Shown piece after piece: positions 24,614-36,706 of a stretch of DNA of 64,000 nucleotides (the stretch's first letter is position 1; every line of letters begins with the position of its first letter). A program made the translations under genes and the position numbers. The stretch is from Morchella semilibera (Eukaryota; Ascomycota; Pezizomycetes; Pezizales; Morchellaceae): NCBI GenBank assembly GCA_009192285.1, contig CM018603.1, forward strand, positions 372,001 to 436,000. Reading direction: 5' to 3'. Below the pieces are notes generated by a model. The model saw nothing but the letters and a program-made list of their open reading frames with translations, was not told the origin of the DNA and did no database searches.

Positions 24614-25055
24614 ATGACTGCCACAACCTACCAGCAGCTACCCGGCTACTCTCGCGAGCCCCCATCAGCACCCCTACTCCCTCTCAGTAACAGCTCTATC
24701 ACCGCGCAGCAGCAGCAACGCAAGGGCGGCCTTAAGCCGTCAAAGTCCGTCAAAGTCAAGGCAACCCTCAGGGCGATTGTGTCCCCCGTCAAGACACGGC
24801 GCGAAAAGAAAGCGGCCAAAAGTGAGATCAGGGAGCGGGAGGAGGCAATAAGGGTCGCAAATATTGACGACTTCTTAATGTGTGGAAGGTATGTTCTTCT
24901 TCTTCCCTTTGGTTCGTTTTGGGGGGCCGGTTGGGAAAGGTTGTGGGCTGGAGCTGACCTGCGTGGTTGGTTATAGGATCTACTATGAGAAGCAGCTCCA
25001 GAATCAGATGAACTATGATCCGTTTGGGGATCATATGGTCATGGAGAAGTGCTAA
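24614..25055 (+). CDS. Small basic protein, 117 aa, unknown function
   Basis: Exons 24614-24888 and 24977-25055 join in phase (AG|G arginine) to give 117 aa. The N-terminal 35 residues are Ser/Gln/Pro-rich (TYQQLPGYSREPPSAPLLPL). A Lys/Arg-rich stretch follows, VKVKATLRAIVSPVKTRREK, then a charged helix AAKSEIREREEAIRVANID. The C-terminal exon encodes IYYEKQLQNQMNYDPFGDHM. Good splice signals (GTATGT, GCTGAC, TTATAG) and a pyrimidine-rich leader support expression. I do not recognise the family. Confidence 0.65.
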
Positions 25056-28000
25056 ATGTCGAAGCCTAAAAACCTCTTTTTCTCCTTTATTTTCCCCCTC
25101 CCCGCGGACCGTATACCGACATTCGCTGGACATCGACTATTATTATTCTGTTCTCACTACCTCGTCCGCTCGCGAACTGACGACTCCACATAAGCTATAC
25201 GACTGCTTACAACTTTTTTTTTTCCGTTATTTTTTTTTTATTCACTTTAACTTCATTCACTTCGAACTGTAAATATTTTGGGAGGCACTTCACGTTTTCC
25301 GGCGTTCATTACTGGGTTTGGTTAGGTTGGGCAGCGGGTTGGTCGGGATCTCTGGCATGGATGGCATGGATGGCATGGATGGAAGGGAGCAGGGTTTAGG
25401 GACCTGACATCGTGGAAATGGATTTGTTGTTCCTGTTTCTCTTTTCTCGGTTTAGCGGGTTTTCTTTCTTTCTTATTTTTGGCCATTCGCTCCTCCTCAG
25501 AATGCGCTTTGGCCTAGGGGGTTCTTTTTTTCTCCTTTGTACAATTGTAGGTAGCTTTGGTGATGCTTCACGAATTTTCTATCTGCTACTCGGAAGATCT
25601 TCTGCCGAGTTGCGGGCTTTATTATTGATTACCGACGTATTCTTACAGAATCCCTTGCCTTGTAATGCACTTTACTTCCCTGTCTTTTAATTCGCCCATT
25701 AAGTGAAGAAGGAATGTGAGGGGGGGGAGGAGGGAAAGATCTCGAGATCTCTCGTTTTTCCCACTCAACGATTTGCCACCACCACAACCACGCCTTGTAG
25801 GTACGCGTAGTGCTCTGCGCCCATCCCAACCCCAGGCAGGCTCAGACACTCAAATCACCATACTAGAGCCACCTCACAACCTCTCAAAAACTGAGACATG
25901 TCCTATCAGCGCCAGCGAGGCATCGATTTCCCCTCACTGTCTCTGAGGGGGGCTATCGGTAGGGAGGTACAATTCTCAACCTTGGATCATCATCGACCAC
26001 TCTTGCTCAATGCTGCCTATGTGCAATCAGCCCGCCAACATAGAATTCTTGTTTTCCTTTCCTCGGCGAGACAAGTAAACAATTACACTTTTCTGTAATA
26101 TATTTTGGTATCGCGAAGGGCAATTAGGTGCACAAGGGAGCACAAGGGAGCACTCGCTCGTCGTTAGCTTTGAGCTCATGCGGGTGGGCGGCTTGTTCCG
26201 TGGCGCTCAAAAGTTTGGGTGTTTTCGCCAAGGGCTTTTGACAGTTGGTGGGGGGGAGGTACTTAGGAGGACGGTGTCACGGAACGTCACGTATGTACCA
26301 CTTTAGAGTGACAGATCTCGTGCGCCCCAAACCAATAGCTAGTTTAGTAAAAGTTGGTACTCTGATTGGCTGTTGGCAGTAACGCAGTAATACCTACATG
26401 CCGCCAAGTACATACATGTAACTTTGTATGGATGCTCCTCATAATATGAGACTGAGGGTTGGGTACATGTATGTACTTGTCTCTTGCTCAAGGTTCTATC
26501 AGTTGTAGTCTTACTCAACTTGACACCTTGAAACCGGGTACTCCATACCCCGGAGTTAGGAGTAAAGTATGCGTTATCTAAAGTTTGGTGCGTCTGGGGT
26601 TGTAGAAATTTGGGCATTAAGTTTTTCCCGTTAGTATGGCGGATCTACTCATAGAGGGTGAGCGGGAGTACATATCCACCCTGAAAAATACCATTGGTTG
26701 GGGGCCTGTAATAGTGTTAAACTAATCCTATCTAAGGAACTACGGGTCCTTTCTCGGTTGCCATCACTTGGGTTTAGTGGCCATCAGCCAATAGCACTTT
26801 TGGGGGTGGAGTACTCCCGCTCACCCTCTATGAGTAGATCCGCCATACAAGTATTGTTGAGTGACAGGTGTTCCTGGAAGGTACTGGCGTAAGCACCGAA
26901 TACCTACACGGGAATGTAGAGTAGAGTAGAGAGTAACAATTAACTTATAATTAGTATCTTAGTGGGCGCGCCAGCGGTTTGTCAGTCCCCGCGTTCTTCG
27001 TGCCATCAAACTCTATCATGTGTTCCCCCATGCTCCCATGAAGCCACTTTCAAAAGCAATTCCACGTTCAACGTTCTGTATGCAACTCAATTTATCGATC
27101 TTCAACCTTCTTTACTCACACTTTATAAGTCTATTTAGAGAAACACCCCTCCTGCCCACCCTTCCCTGCATGGAGAGTGGGAAACCTCGTATTTTCTATT
27201 TTTTTTTTGCACCCGCCTGGGCGGGCTGATTGGTTCGATCCGAGCCTATCCTTCTTGTCGTTTTGGAAAGAAGAAAACTTTCCCTTCTCGTGAAACAGTA
27301 TGATGTAGGAGGACCTGTCGTCTGTGCTCAACTGAGCTTAAAATAGAGCCCGAAGGGCCCTGAATTTCACGCGGGATCTGCTGCCAAGACCCGCTTCGTC
27401 GGGACGGTCGACATACTCACAACCGCAACCCTCGGCGACTGTCTGGACCCCCTTTTTCAAATAAGTTGAAGAAAGCAGCAGGGTCTCAAATTCACTCAAG
27501 TACTCTAGAGTATTACATACCTGAGCAGGAGCAGTCCGAACGTAAATACCTCTCGCCGACTCTAAGTTAGCGCATAGGTAATCTCCGAGTTTTTTCTCTC
27601 TCTCCCATCCTTCCATAGACGAGTAAGCTATCTCGGAGAACTGTCTGAACCGCCGTTGGGGGGATTTGGAGGTCAATCTTAATGGTGTCAATCATGGATT
27701 GGAGTGTGGGCTAAAAGTAGCCTGGGAGAAGGTATGCATGTAGATGAGAGTAGGATCTTTTAGAAGATGAGACGGTTCTGATTGTCTAATTGGTGTTTGG
27801 GAAGGATACCAGTCAAAGTGCTGTTCAACAATGTAGTCTACTTACATACGTGTCTCAGTTATCTGACCACGATGTCTTGCGAGCAAGTAGGAACTCTGCC
27901 ACTGATCGCTGAGACATTTGTCTGAGAATTTCTCTCGTTACTCGGCTCGTTCTATTGGTATTCGGCAGTTTGGGTTTCATATGAATTCGCTTTCGATGAT

Positions 28001-28552
28001 ACCCTCATCCAAACAATCTTGACGGCGAAATATTAAGATATTATCCGCCACCACTCGCAGGAGGCCAGAGTAAGGGTGCATCATATGGGCTCATTCCAAT
28101 CGCTCGAATACATTTTGGCTTATCAATCAATACCAGTGTCTTTTTGGCTTCAACAAACCCAATACTTGGAGGGGAGAACTCGGCAGGGATTACATGCTAC
28201 TCTATCGTGTGTGAAGACACATGGGGATCTTGAGAGCCGGTAGTGTGACAGGCTTTAAGTAAGACCCTTGAGTCATTGGTCCGTTCTGTGGTTTCTCCCC
28301 TCTCTCTCCTAGGAACATTGGTTAAATATTAGGGATTTTTACATCTTATAGATTTAGATTCCATTCTCTATGATTTGATTAATAAACCTAATCATTAAAT
28401 CGTATGCATAAATAACACACAAGCAACCGGCGATAATAGGATCAATATAAAATATAAACTCATTCCTTGTATCCTTTGGTGGTATCCTGAACAATGCAAA
28501 CCAAAACTCCATTCTAGCCTAATCAGTTTCAACAAATACTTAAAGAACTCGG
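25056..28552. other. Intergenic with a miniature inverted-repeat element
   Basis: It holds a T-rich 3' trailer (25060-25260), a GGCATGGAT-type repeat (about 25352-25382), a CACAAGGGAG duplication (about 26131-26152) and the 209-bp element at 26637-26845. A 117-codon open frame at 27338-27691 (-) lacks an ATG at its first codon and a recognisable domain, so I do not call it. Confidence 0.5.
26637..26845. mobile_element. MITE copy A, 209 bp, TA target-site duplication
   Basis: Perfect 35-base terminal inverted repeats start TGGCGGATCTACTCATAGAG. They are flanked by TA on both sides (26635-26636, 26846-26847). There is no coding capacity. TA duplications and simple terminal repeats point to Tc1/mariner-superfamily mobilisation by an enzyme encoded elsewhere. 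A shorter relative is at 54381-54475. Confidence 0.9.
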
Positions 28553-30291
28553 CTAATTTTGCCTTCTCTGCCCACAAACACCACAGATTCCTGCATCTCC
28601 AGCATTCATATATGAAGTATCCTTGCATGGGCTCCTTGGGCACTTCCACTTATTCTCTATCTTATCTGGTTCCAGAACGTTCGCACAAATCATACAAAGT
28701 ACTGCATTGGGTTCGTTGGTGACCGAACAGCACGAGCAGGATATCCCCTTCGCGCCTTCCGAGGACTCAAATCGGGGTCGAATACCCTGTTCTATGCTGA
28801 TGGGGGAAGCTGCAGTTTCTCCTGTTACCTGCTTTTTAGCCATTGGTTTCCTCGGCGAGCTTTTCGAATCGACGCAGATAAGCTCGTCATCCGATGTATC
28901 GCATATAGTGATGGCCTCTTGCCTCTTTTTTGGAGTTGGCTTCTGCTTCTGCGCATCTCCGATAACTCGTCGTTTTCCGCCCCCTTCCCCGCCAGTGCCT
29001 ATCCCAGTGCCTGCCCTACTGCCATTTCCGCTTATTCTACAAGCCCCCGCCAACCCCACAAGCTCATTTTTCATAGCTTTCTCCTCATCCTCGCCGTCCT
29101 CCTCTTTACTAACTGGTACTAAGAAGTTACCCCCACCAACGTCAACGGCTTTCTCATTTTCCGCATCACTGTAATCCGTACTATCCTCATCCTCATCCTT
29201 CGATGATTCCTGAGCCTGAGTCTCAAACCTCTTTAACGCCGCTGCAGCTCGTAATTCCCTTCCTCTGATACTCTTTGCGACTCTCGGGGCACTCTTAACT
29301 TTTGCGCCCTTTTCGAGCTGAACTCTTGTGTCTTTATCTGCACCGACTTTGTTACCTTCACTTGTGCCGAATTTACGCTCCTTCCTGCGCTGCTGGACTT
29401 CAGCGTAAGTTAGTTTGGGTTTTTTTGTAGTCTGCCCTGCGCCGTTTCTATTTTTGCGTGTGCGTGTACGAGTACGATATGTTCCGCCACAGAGGGATTC
29501 TGGCATGTCTGCTTCGGCGAGAGGCCGGTCTTGTGTGCATTCTGAAGAAATCAGGACACGGCCAGTAGACCAGAAGCCTTCCCCAGTATATCCAGTGGAG
29601 CGGAGGGTGCTAAGCTGAGCAGAGAGCTTATTATTAACTGACCAGAACGCACGAGAGTGATTCTAGGTAATGGTTAGCAGGTTTTTATCTTTGTCTATTC
29701 AACATTCCAGCGACAAGGCTACCATTTGCTTGACGTGCGCTAACTCATGAATCATAACTCCTTGAACAAACTGAAAGGGGAGCCAGAGGCCTGTGTTGGG
29801 ATTCTTGAGAACAAGCTGGATGCATTCGCCGGCATTGACTGCATACATGTAGCCTATATTAGCTACTGTTTGTTACTAGATTAAAGGTAGATGCAATCAC
29901 AATTTCTTCCCCAGAACTCTTTATTTGTAGGGAACTCATCAAGGCTGTCCACCAATGTCTCAGATTATTGAGTCTAGTGATAAATTTGTACGAAAAACTG
30001 AAACATACGACATCACGGCCAAGCCATTATCTCTCATTATCTATCCAGTGATTTATATCAGCAAAGGTTCTAGGATAACGCCGTGTGCCAGAGACCCACT
30101 GGATAGACTATTGCGGCGACTCTCTCCAAGAAGTCCTGAGCGATAGCTTTGTCTGGCCCATCTAAAGCTGAAATGAAGGTGATGAGTTTGTTTGGAGGTT
30201 GTTTCCGGACGTTCAGTCCTATGGCTCAGAAATCAGCTATTGTATATCAGATAGTGGAACTGGTGAACATACGTTCGAAACCCAAGGGCAT
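28553..30291 (-). CDS. WLM-domain zinc metallopeptidase (Wss1/SPRTN-related family)
   Basis: WLM proteins are zinc proteases related to Wss1, which removes DNA-protein crosslinks. Exons are 30273-30291, 30100-30218, 30009-30040, 29901-29944, 29723-29838 and 28553-29662. All phases agree and give 479 aa. The spliced text runs MPLGFERLNVRKQPP, then ALDGPDKAIAQDFLERVAA, IMRDNGLAVMSLDEF and EFWGRNFNAGECIQLVL. The active site HELAHVKQMNH (residues about 102-112) fits HExxHxxxxxH; intron 5 lies between its M and N. SLCGGTYR follows. The C-terminal half is disordered and acidic. It ends in cysteine pairs (CSCC, CMIC) and a RanBP2-like finger WKCPRSPC...ICGVCG. Exons of 19, 32 and 44 bases make automatic prediction error-prone. 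The exact substrate is unknown. Confidence 0.92.
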
Positions 30292-31502
30292 TGTGGCGAA
30301 TAATTTCCTGGAGGGCGTGGGATACGAAAGTTGGGAAGTGAGGGTAGCTAGAGGAGTGTATCGTTAGGAGCGGTGATCTACCGCGTGAATATATAGCTTC
30401 CAGGTTACCTCGAGAGATTCCAAGGGTGCCGCCGCGCTGGGAGACGCGCTGATAGCATCATTTGGCGTGGTGACACAACATGAGCTAACCTTGATTAGGT
30501 AATAACTTTTGATGGCCCGCCAGCAAAAAACCCTCGTATATTTTGTCTTAGTATATGAAGGCTTATAAAGATACATCATATAGTACAAGGCACTGGGATA
30601 AAGTGAGTGAACGGATCCTCACCTGTCAAAACCACATTTAGTTCACTCACTTTACCCCTGAGACTTGCAAGTCACGGCCTGTAATTATAAATTATTAACA
30701 TGCATGTAGGTACATGTAGATAAGGAGAGATATTCTGGAATTAAATGTAGTGAAATTCACTTAATTGCATATATCACAGCCATTTAGAAAACTTTGCTAT
30801 ATACATGTACATCTACTTACTCAATCAATGGCACATGTCATGTACATGTAGTTTTAGATGTCTTTGGAAGATTTGTATGTACATACATAAGTATATGTAC
30901 ATAATCTAGGACTGACTACATTCTGAAATCTCTTTCCTTGTAACACTGCTTACAGAACCCCAAACCGAAATAAATACTCTATATTTCATCGAATCTATGT
31001 ATACATTGTCTGATAAAAAAAACTAACCATATGTATATACATATTGTGGTGACTTGATAACGATTTACAAGTTTTAAGCTTTCGGCATGACCAACGGAAC
31101 TATGCGCTAGTACATATGTAGTTCGGACAACCAGGACAGAAAGCGGCCCACGGCTAGGGTATAATAGTAAAGTGTTAAATGTTAAGATGAGAGCACGCCT
31201 TCTATTGTCCTCTGCCTCTTCAACATCCATCCCGTCTTCCTTGATTTTGTTATCTCGAAAGACCATCCCCTCATCTCCTCATCTCCTCATCTCCTCTTCT
31301 CCTCATCTCGATTTCTCTCTTTCTGTATCTTCAGAGCCATCATATATCTATCACCCTTTCATCACTAGTGTATAAGGAAAGATACTCTGAAGTGGATTGG
31401 TAATTTACCGCTGGGTTTTGACTTTTTTTTATCTTGTCAACTGCTAATTATTTTAGAATTGCTATACCGCTCTGCTCAAAACTTTGCTTTTGAGTTGCCA
31501 AT
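30292..31502. other. Divergent intergenic region
   Basis: It is shared by the WLM peptidase and the 865-aa gene. It holds a small palindromic element (30586-30670), many ACATGTA motifs (30700-30900) and a CTCATC repeat (31268-31310) just upstream of the downstream gene. Confidence 0.55.
30586..30670. mobile_element. Small palindromic MITE-like relic
   Basis: Arms 30596-30612 and 30641-30657 share TAAAGTGAGTGAAC in inverted orientation (16 of 17 match). Weaker similarity extends outward about 12 bases. TA lies at the left edge (30584-30585); the right edge has CA instead. No coding capacity. Assignment as a transposon relic is inference. Confidence 0.45.
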
Positions 31503-34391
31503 ATGTCAAAAGATAATATTGGCCGCTCTATCCACATCGTAGATAATGAAGAGCGTTATCATAGTGAGATTGAAGATGAGAATAAGGATGATCCTGAGGC
31601 TGGTGGTAAATATGATGGTGATGTTGGCATCAATCTTGATGACTTCAATTTTCCTCTACCACCTAGGCCCGCAATTCTACCGCTGAACATCAAAAAAAAG
31701 GACGTGAGTACTGACAAGACTCATTCCCCTGATATAATGCTTGGGCCAAATGGGACTCCTGTTCGGTTTCCTCGAGTTCCCCCCAGGGAAAAAAGACCCC
31801 GCCAGACAATTAAGACATTCGAGGACTTGAGAGAGTACACCCAAAATAGTCCTCAGTCACAGCATGGATTTGACCACCCCGAACACCCAAGGACTCTTTT
31901 TAGAGACCCTGATGGAACACGAAGTGGCCCTCAATGTATGATTTCCATATATTTCTATCGAACTATTAATATTTATTTATTCGTTTGGACTAATAAAGTG
32001 TATATTGCAGCACCTGAAGCGCATAATTCAGATGTCCCTGAGTACGGTAGTTCTCACCAGGATCGTGGACGCCAGGCTATGAGAAGGCAGCCTAACTTTG
32101 TGCCTGATTTTATGAATGAGCCAGAAGCCGCTCATATAAATGAGAACAACCCATTTCAAGAGCCGTGGAGACCTTTAATCCAATCGGGTTCTTCAAACCC
32201 CCGTTTGATCTCTTCAACAAATAGTCGTGCTCAGAATTTGTCGAATTTTACATCTCCGAGCGATAAGACTGGTCAGGGCGCCATTGTCGAATCTCAGTAC
32301 AAATTGAATGATTGGGACTCTATGAACCAGGGACCAATTCGTCCAAAGTATCCAGAACTAGTCACTCGGGGTGTTTCTAATCATGACTGCCCCCTTGAAC
32401 TATACCCAGATCCTTCGGAACCTCCCTATAGGCATAATGGAAGTCCTCCCAATAGGAGGTATGGAGAACTGGAACTGTAAGTCAATCCCGAATTCTCAAA
32501 AGAAAAAAAAGAAAAGAAAAAAGAAAAACACCTTAGAACTAACCCTGTCCAGGGCCCCAATTAGGGGGTTAAATATCACGAAAAATTCACAGCGATCCGA
32601 AAATCATGGAACGAGGAGGAGCTCTTTGGACGATACCCATCAGCCACCGGTTTCAGCTCAGAAATATCCGACGGATGTTCAGTGGCCATTGACACCGCCC
32701 CTGGGAGCCGATTTAAATGATAGTGATCAGGTGAAATTATTTGAAAGAAAGGAGCTATTACGATATCCACAAGTCCCTGAAAATGCGTACCTAGACCCAT
32801 TCTCAAGCAGATCAAGCGTTTTATATGAGAACGATGATAACAGTTATAAAACTACATCTCCCGTGCCAAGAAATACCACTAGTCCGGGAAACCAACCTAG
32901 ATATCCCGCACCCATGTGGCCGTGGGTGGGACCTGGGGGGTATACCAGCAATGCAAAGTTCGGTGACGCTACACACAACGCTAGTAGTGGGATAAGCTTT
33001 AGTCCTAGGTCTGGGGAGCAAGACGTGACTTTCTCCAATCCCAACCTTCCCTCACCACCTGCATCACCATCACCATCACGACATTCATCACCAGAAAGGT
33101 TCATCGATCAAGATAACTCTAGTGTGATAACAATAATGGGGGGTACCGGCAAAAAGAGCTCCAAAGGTTGGATGAGTTGGGCGGGGGTTCGAGACAAGAT
33201 TTCAGTAAGTTTATATCAAAGCTTCTAGAAGCGGCCCCTCTAATATATTTGTCAAATAGAATGGAAAAGTATGGCACTCTAGTAAGGGTCAAAATGGGCA
33301 GAAGATATCCCCCGATCTAGGAGCTACCACTGCAAAAGCTCTCTCCTCTACCTTCTCGAAGACCAGGAAGCTGGTTAGACGTTTCAGGCACAAAGGAGAC
33401 CCCAATGCCCAATCTACAAGTGCTCATCCAATAAATGGTAAGAAAAATCATCAATTTACATTCAAAATATGTGCATATACATACGTGTCTTACGCAGTTC
33501 CATCGCAACAAACGTTTTCCAGAAAGAAAAGTTGTTCTTAAGTCACAGGAAAAAGTGAAATTTGTTCAAGACACTAACTTATGCCCACTTTTAGAGGAAA
33601 CTGGCATGGGAAACACCCTGAGTGAGGAAGAATGGGAGGAATTTCCTTCATTTCCCAAACATACAACAACGGAGGCAGAAGGGTTTCCCATTGCTGAGTC
33701 CTCAGCTCGTGGTGCCAGACGTGGTGGTGCCGACCATACTGTGTCAGGAAAGAATAGTGCGATGGGAGATAGCTCCATCCCTTACCAACCACAGCCTGCC
33801 GAGCCAGATACAGCTCAAGCTGTATCATCAGCTCCACCGACCAAGAGGGTCTCAGCATTCTGCGGAAGCCTGGCGATCTTGGGCAGAATCTGGAATGCTA
33901 GCATCCAGCCAACACTCAGCAAGTTCAAGCGCAAGATCGTTGGGACCAAGACAAAGCCCCAATCCTTCTACATGAAGGGTTCTAGGGAAAACCTGACCCT
34001 GGCCGAGAGGATCAGGTTCGCAATGGGGCTTGGCGGCAGACATAAAAGGAGAGCTCCCGGTGGCGGAGAAGAAACCGAGGGCGTCGAAATGACCCCGGTA
34101 GCCAACGCCCCAGCAGGCTCCCCAGCAGGCTCCCCAGCAGGCTCCCTAAGAAGCACCGCGACCATCGGACGCCCCGCCAACGACTTCTACAACCCGAGGA
34201 ACTCGGACGAAGTTGAGACTCGTGAGTTGGTCGACCCAGTGAGGGAAACGATCGCTGAAAGGGGCACTAAGGGGTTGTGGTCATCAACTGCCGCAAAGCC
34301 CAAGTTGTCGACTCGAAGGGGCCTTTTGGAGCTTGTTGGCATCAAGTCGAAGGCCAAGAATGACAAGGGCAAAGCAAAATCATCCAACTGA
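31503..34391 (+). CDS. Large disordered protein of unknown function, 865 aa
   Basis: Five exons (31503-31935, 32011-32476, 32553-33204, 33260-33437, 33523-34391) join in phase. The acidic start (MSKDNIGRSIHIVDNEERYH) leads into Pro/Asn/Ser-rich sequence with FPLPPRPAILPL and LPSPPASPSPSRHSSPERF. A more structured part follows: KGWMSWAGVRDKIS, then KTRKLVRRFRHKGD. The last exon has acidic MGNTLSEEEWEEFPSF, basic STRRGLLELVGIKSKAK, and a triple AGSP repeat near 34110-34145. The first intron is 75 bases and stop-free in frame. Intron 4 could instead end at 33497, which gives an early stop at about 33539. No domain is recognised. Confidence 0.65.
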
Positions 34392-36706
34392 GGATGGTTT
34401 TGATATAATCTTTCATTTTAAAAGTTTGTAAGTATGTTTCTCATCTCCACACCACATCAAATCTTGCTAACAACTACGAAAGCTGCATCATTAATCAATT
34501 CCTTGAGCACACGACTCATGTTTTCGCTTTTCCTTCCTTCTCTCTGTAGATACTAATCTTATGAGCTTGTGATTCTCCTCTTGGATACCCATTTCCTACC
34601 TGGAATCTTTTTGCTTTGACTTGGCTTAGTTTCTTTGGGTTGCCCCCCGGACTTTGTTGATATAGGATTACTCTCTTTCTTACTTTCGACCTCCTACCCC
34701 TATCGAACTTTGCTGCCTACTAATAATGCCATTTATCTATACGTGAAATTGTTAGTGCTACGAGCGCTCCCATTACTAACTTGTCATAAATCACGTCCTT
34801 AGTAGTGCCAGTGCTAATACCTGAGTTGGACTAGCTTTTACTTTTTCAAATATCAAGTGTTAACAGAGACCTCCATGTGTGTGCCAAGAACGAGTGATAA
34901 TTCATGATTATCATTTACTACTTTGATACCCGAATGGGCTTCAGTTTAGGCGACTTCCCTAGCCACTCGAGCACCCCCCCCCCCCACTCGAACATTTAAC
35001 GTAAAAAAGAAAGGATCTTAGGGCCTATTTGGAAACAGGCCAAAACGGAGTTTTCACCCGTTTCAACGATCCTTTTGTTAGGGCTGGATCCTTGGAAGCT
35101 CCGTTTTGTCTGGTTGCCAAACGGGCCTTGGTTGTAACCGGCTTCTGTACTGCTCTACTGGCCCACCCACCAATCGTTATCCATTGTTCGAGTGAGGAGG
35201 GTGTTCGAGTGGCTAGAGAAGTTGTCTATTGCAGAAGCTACAGCAAACACTGACGTCGCCGGAACCCGCTGTGACCCTGTTCCCCTGGGTGTGTCTCTAG
35301 AGTAAGTGGCCACACCTAAGATGTAGGAAATAGTGCTACATGACAGGTTACAATATTATAAATGCGAGATACCGAAAAACAGGGGATCTCAAAGAAACCT
35401 TCAGAACCAGCCAAGCACGCCAAGCCATCTTCAGGCAACCAGTGCCACATACACCCCCCACCCCCAATCACACAAACACCTCATACTATCCGTTCACCAA
35501 AGAAGGGTATATAAACCCCCTCCTTCCCCTAAATCTCATACCCTCCTCCTTAACCGCAACAATGTGACCGCTACAATGTAGCCTGACATTCCTGCTTCTT
35601 TTCCTCTCCTCTCGGATGTCCGTTCGCTGCTGATAGTTATTGTGCTTCCACTCCTCTGGCTTTGGGCTTTATCTACATTGATACCCTTGAGTAGCTGCGC
35701 CGCCGTTGCTTGGCCTCCGGATACATGTCACTTCTGTGCCATTGGTCTGGGTTTCTAGGGTCTGGCGGCGTGGCTGTTGCAGGGGTACCAGCACATCTTG
35801 GGCCCAGGGCCTTGGGGGGTGAGGGCGTAGAGGTGACAGCGGCGGGCTGGGTATCCGTTTGGAGTGGATTTGGTGACGGAAGTGTTTTGTTGTTTGTGGT
35901 GTATTTTTAGTTGCGTTTAGGTAGTTTTTCTCAAAATTTAGGTAGTTTTACTTGTAAGTTGGCGGAAAAGAGCGCTAGTGTTCAGCACTGCATACATGTA
36001 GGGAGAGGAGTTTGTAAAGTTCCTACAATTTGTAGCGGGCGCGTAGGATGATGCACTGGTGGCCTCGTGCAAAAAAAAAATGGCCTGTGTATGGGTTAGG
36101 TGAAATCTCGGTTGTGTAGGTGTCATGACGCAAACGACGGCTAGCTGCGGTGGCGGTGGCGGGTGATAATCGCGCATTCTGACTAACCACCAGCTTAGGG
36201 TAGTAGCAGCCGAAGTCTCCCCCGTTAATATAATGTGCCCAGCTAGAAAGAAAAACATCGTGATATCAAAGCAAGTATACACCCAAACCCCCCCTCCCCA
36301 CAAGAAACAGAAACAGAAACAAAAACAACCAAAAAAGGGGGTACACATACATATACAACTCCAAAACCCACTAGTATTCCACTATCAATCAATCAATCTA
36401 TCAATCGGTTCCCGGCCCGCCAAGCCAAGCTCCGAGTGACGAGCCGTGAAGCAGCACCGGTAATGATCGCTCTGCCGGATGTGTCCGTCCGCTGTCAAGG
36501 AGACTTATCCCAATCTCCAGATCTGTCTGTCTGTCCACTTCTTCTGTAAATAGATCTTTGAGCTCAAGGTAGCCTTAATATGAAGGGGGGGTTCTCTTGA
36601 CCCTATTCCCCGTGAGAGACAAGTCCAAAGGTGCCGGTACTATTGTTTTATTTTATTTATTTATTGCTATATAATAACCTACCTACCCCCTATAAACCAC
36701 CCCTAT
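34392..36706. other. Intergenic with a 278-bp inverted-repeat element
   Basis: Convergent region. Pyrimidine-rich trailer sequence follows the upstream gene, then the element at 34949-35226. Around 36290-36340 there is A-rich sequence with GAAACA repeats. No gene is supported. Confidence 0.5.
34949..35226. mobile_element. MITE-like element, 278 bp, TA flanks
   Basis: The ends are inverted repeats. The left end is GGCGACTTCCCTAGCCACTC. The right end, read in reverse complement, is GACAACTTCTCTAGCCACTC, continuing inward with CGA(G/A)CACC and CACTCGAACA. TA flanks both sides (34947-34948, 35227-35228). All outer mismatches are transitions. No open frame with transposase features. It is distinct from the 26.6/54.4 kb family. 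Confidence 0.75.

Noticed and set aside
27228-27245. GGTTCGATCC, a tRNA B-box-like word
   Set aside because: No A-box, anticodon arm or acceptor stem at the right distance upstream.
27338-27691. 117-codon minus-strand open frame
   Set aside because: First codon is TTG, the nearest upstream ATG is in another frame, and no domain is visible.
33435-34391. Separate downstream gene starting near 33435
   Set aside because: The first codons lie in an intron-like AT-rich stretch without an ATG supported by context. Joining 33437 to 33523 keeps phase with the upstream gene.
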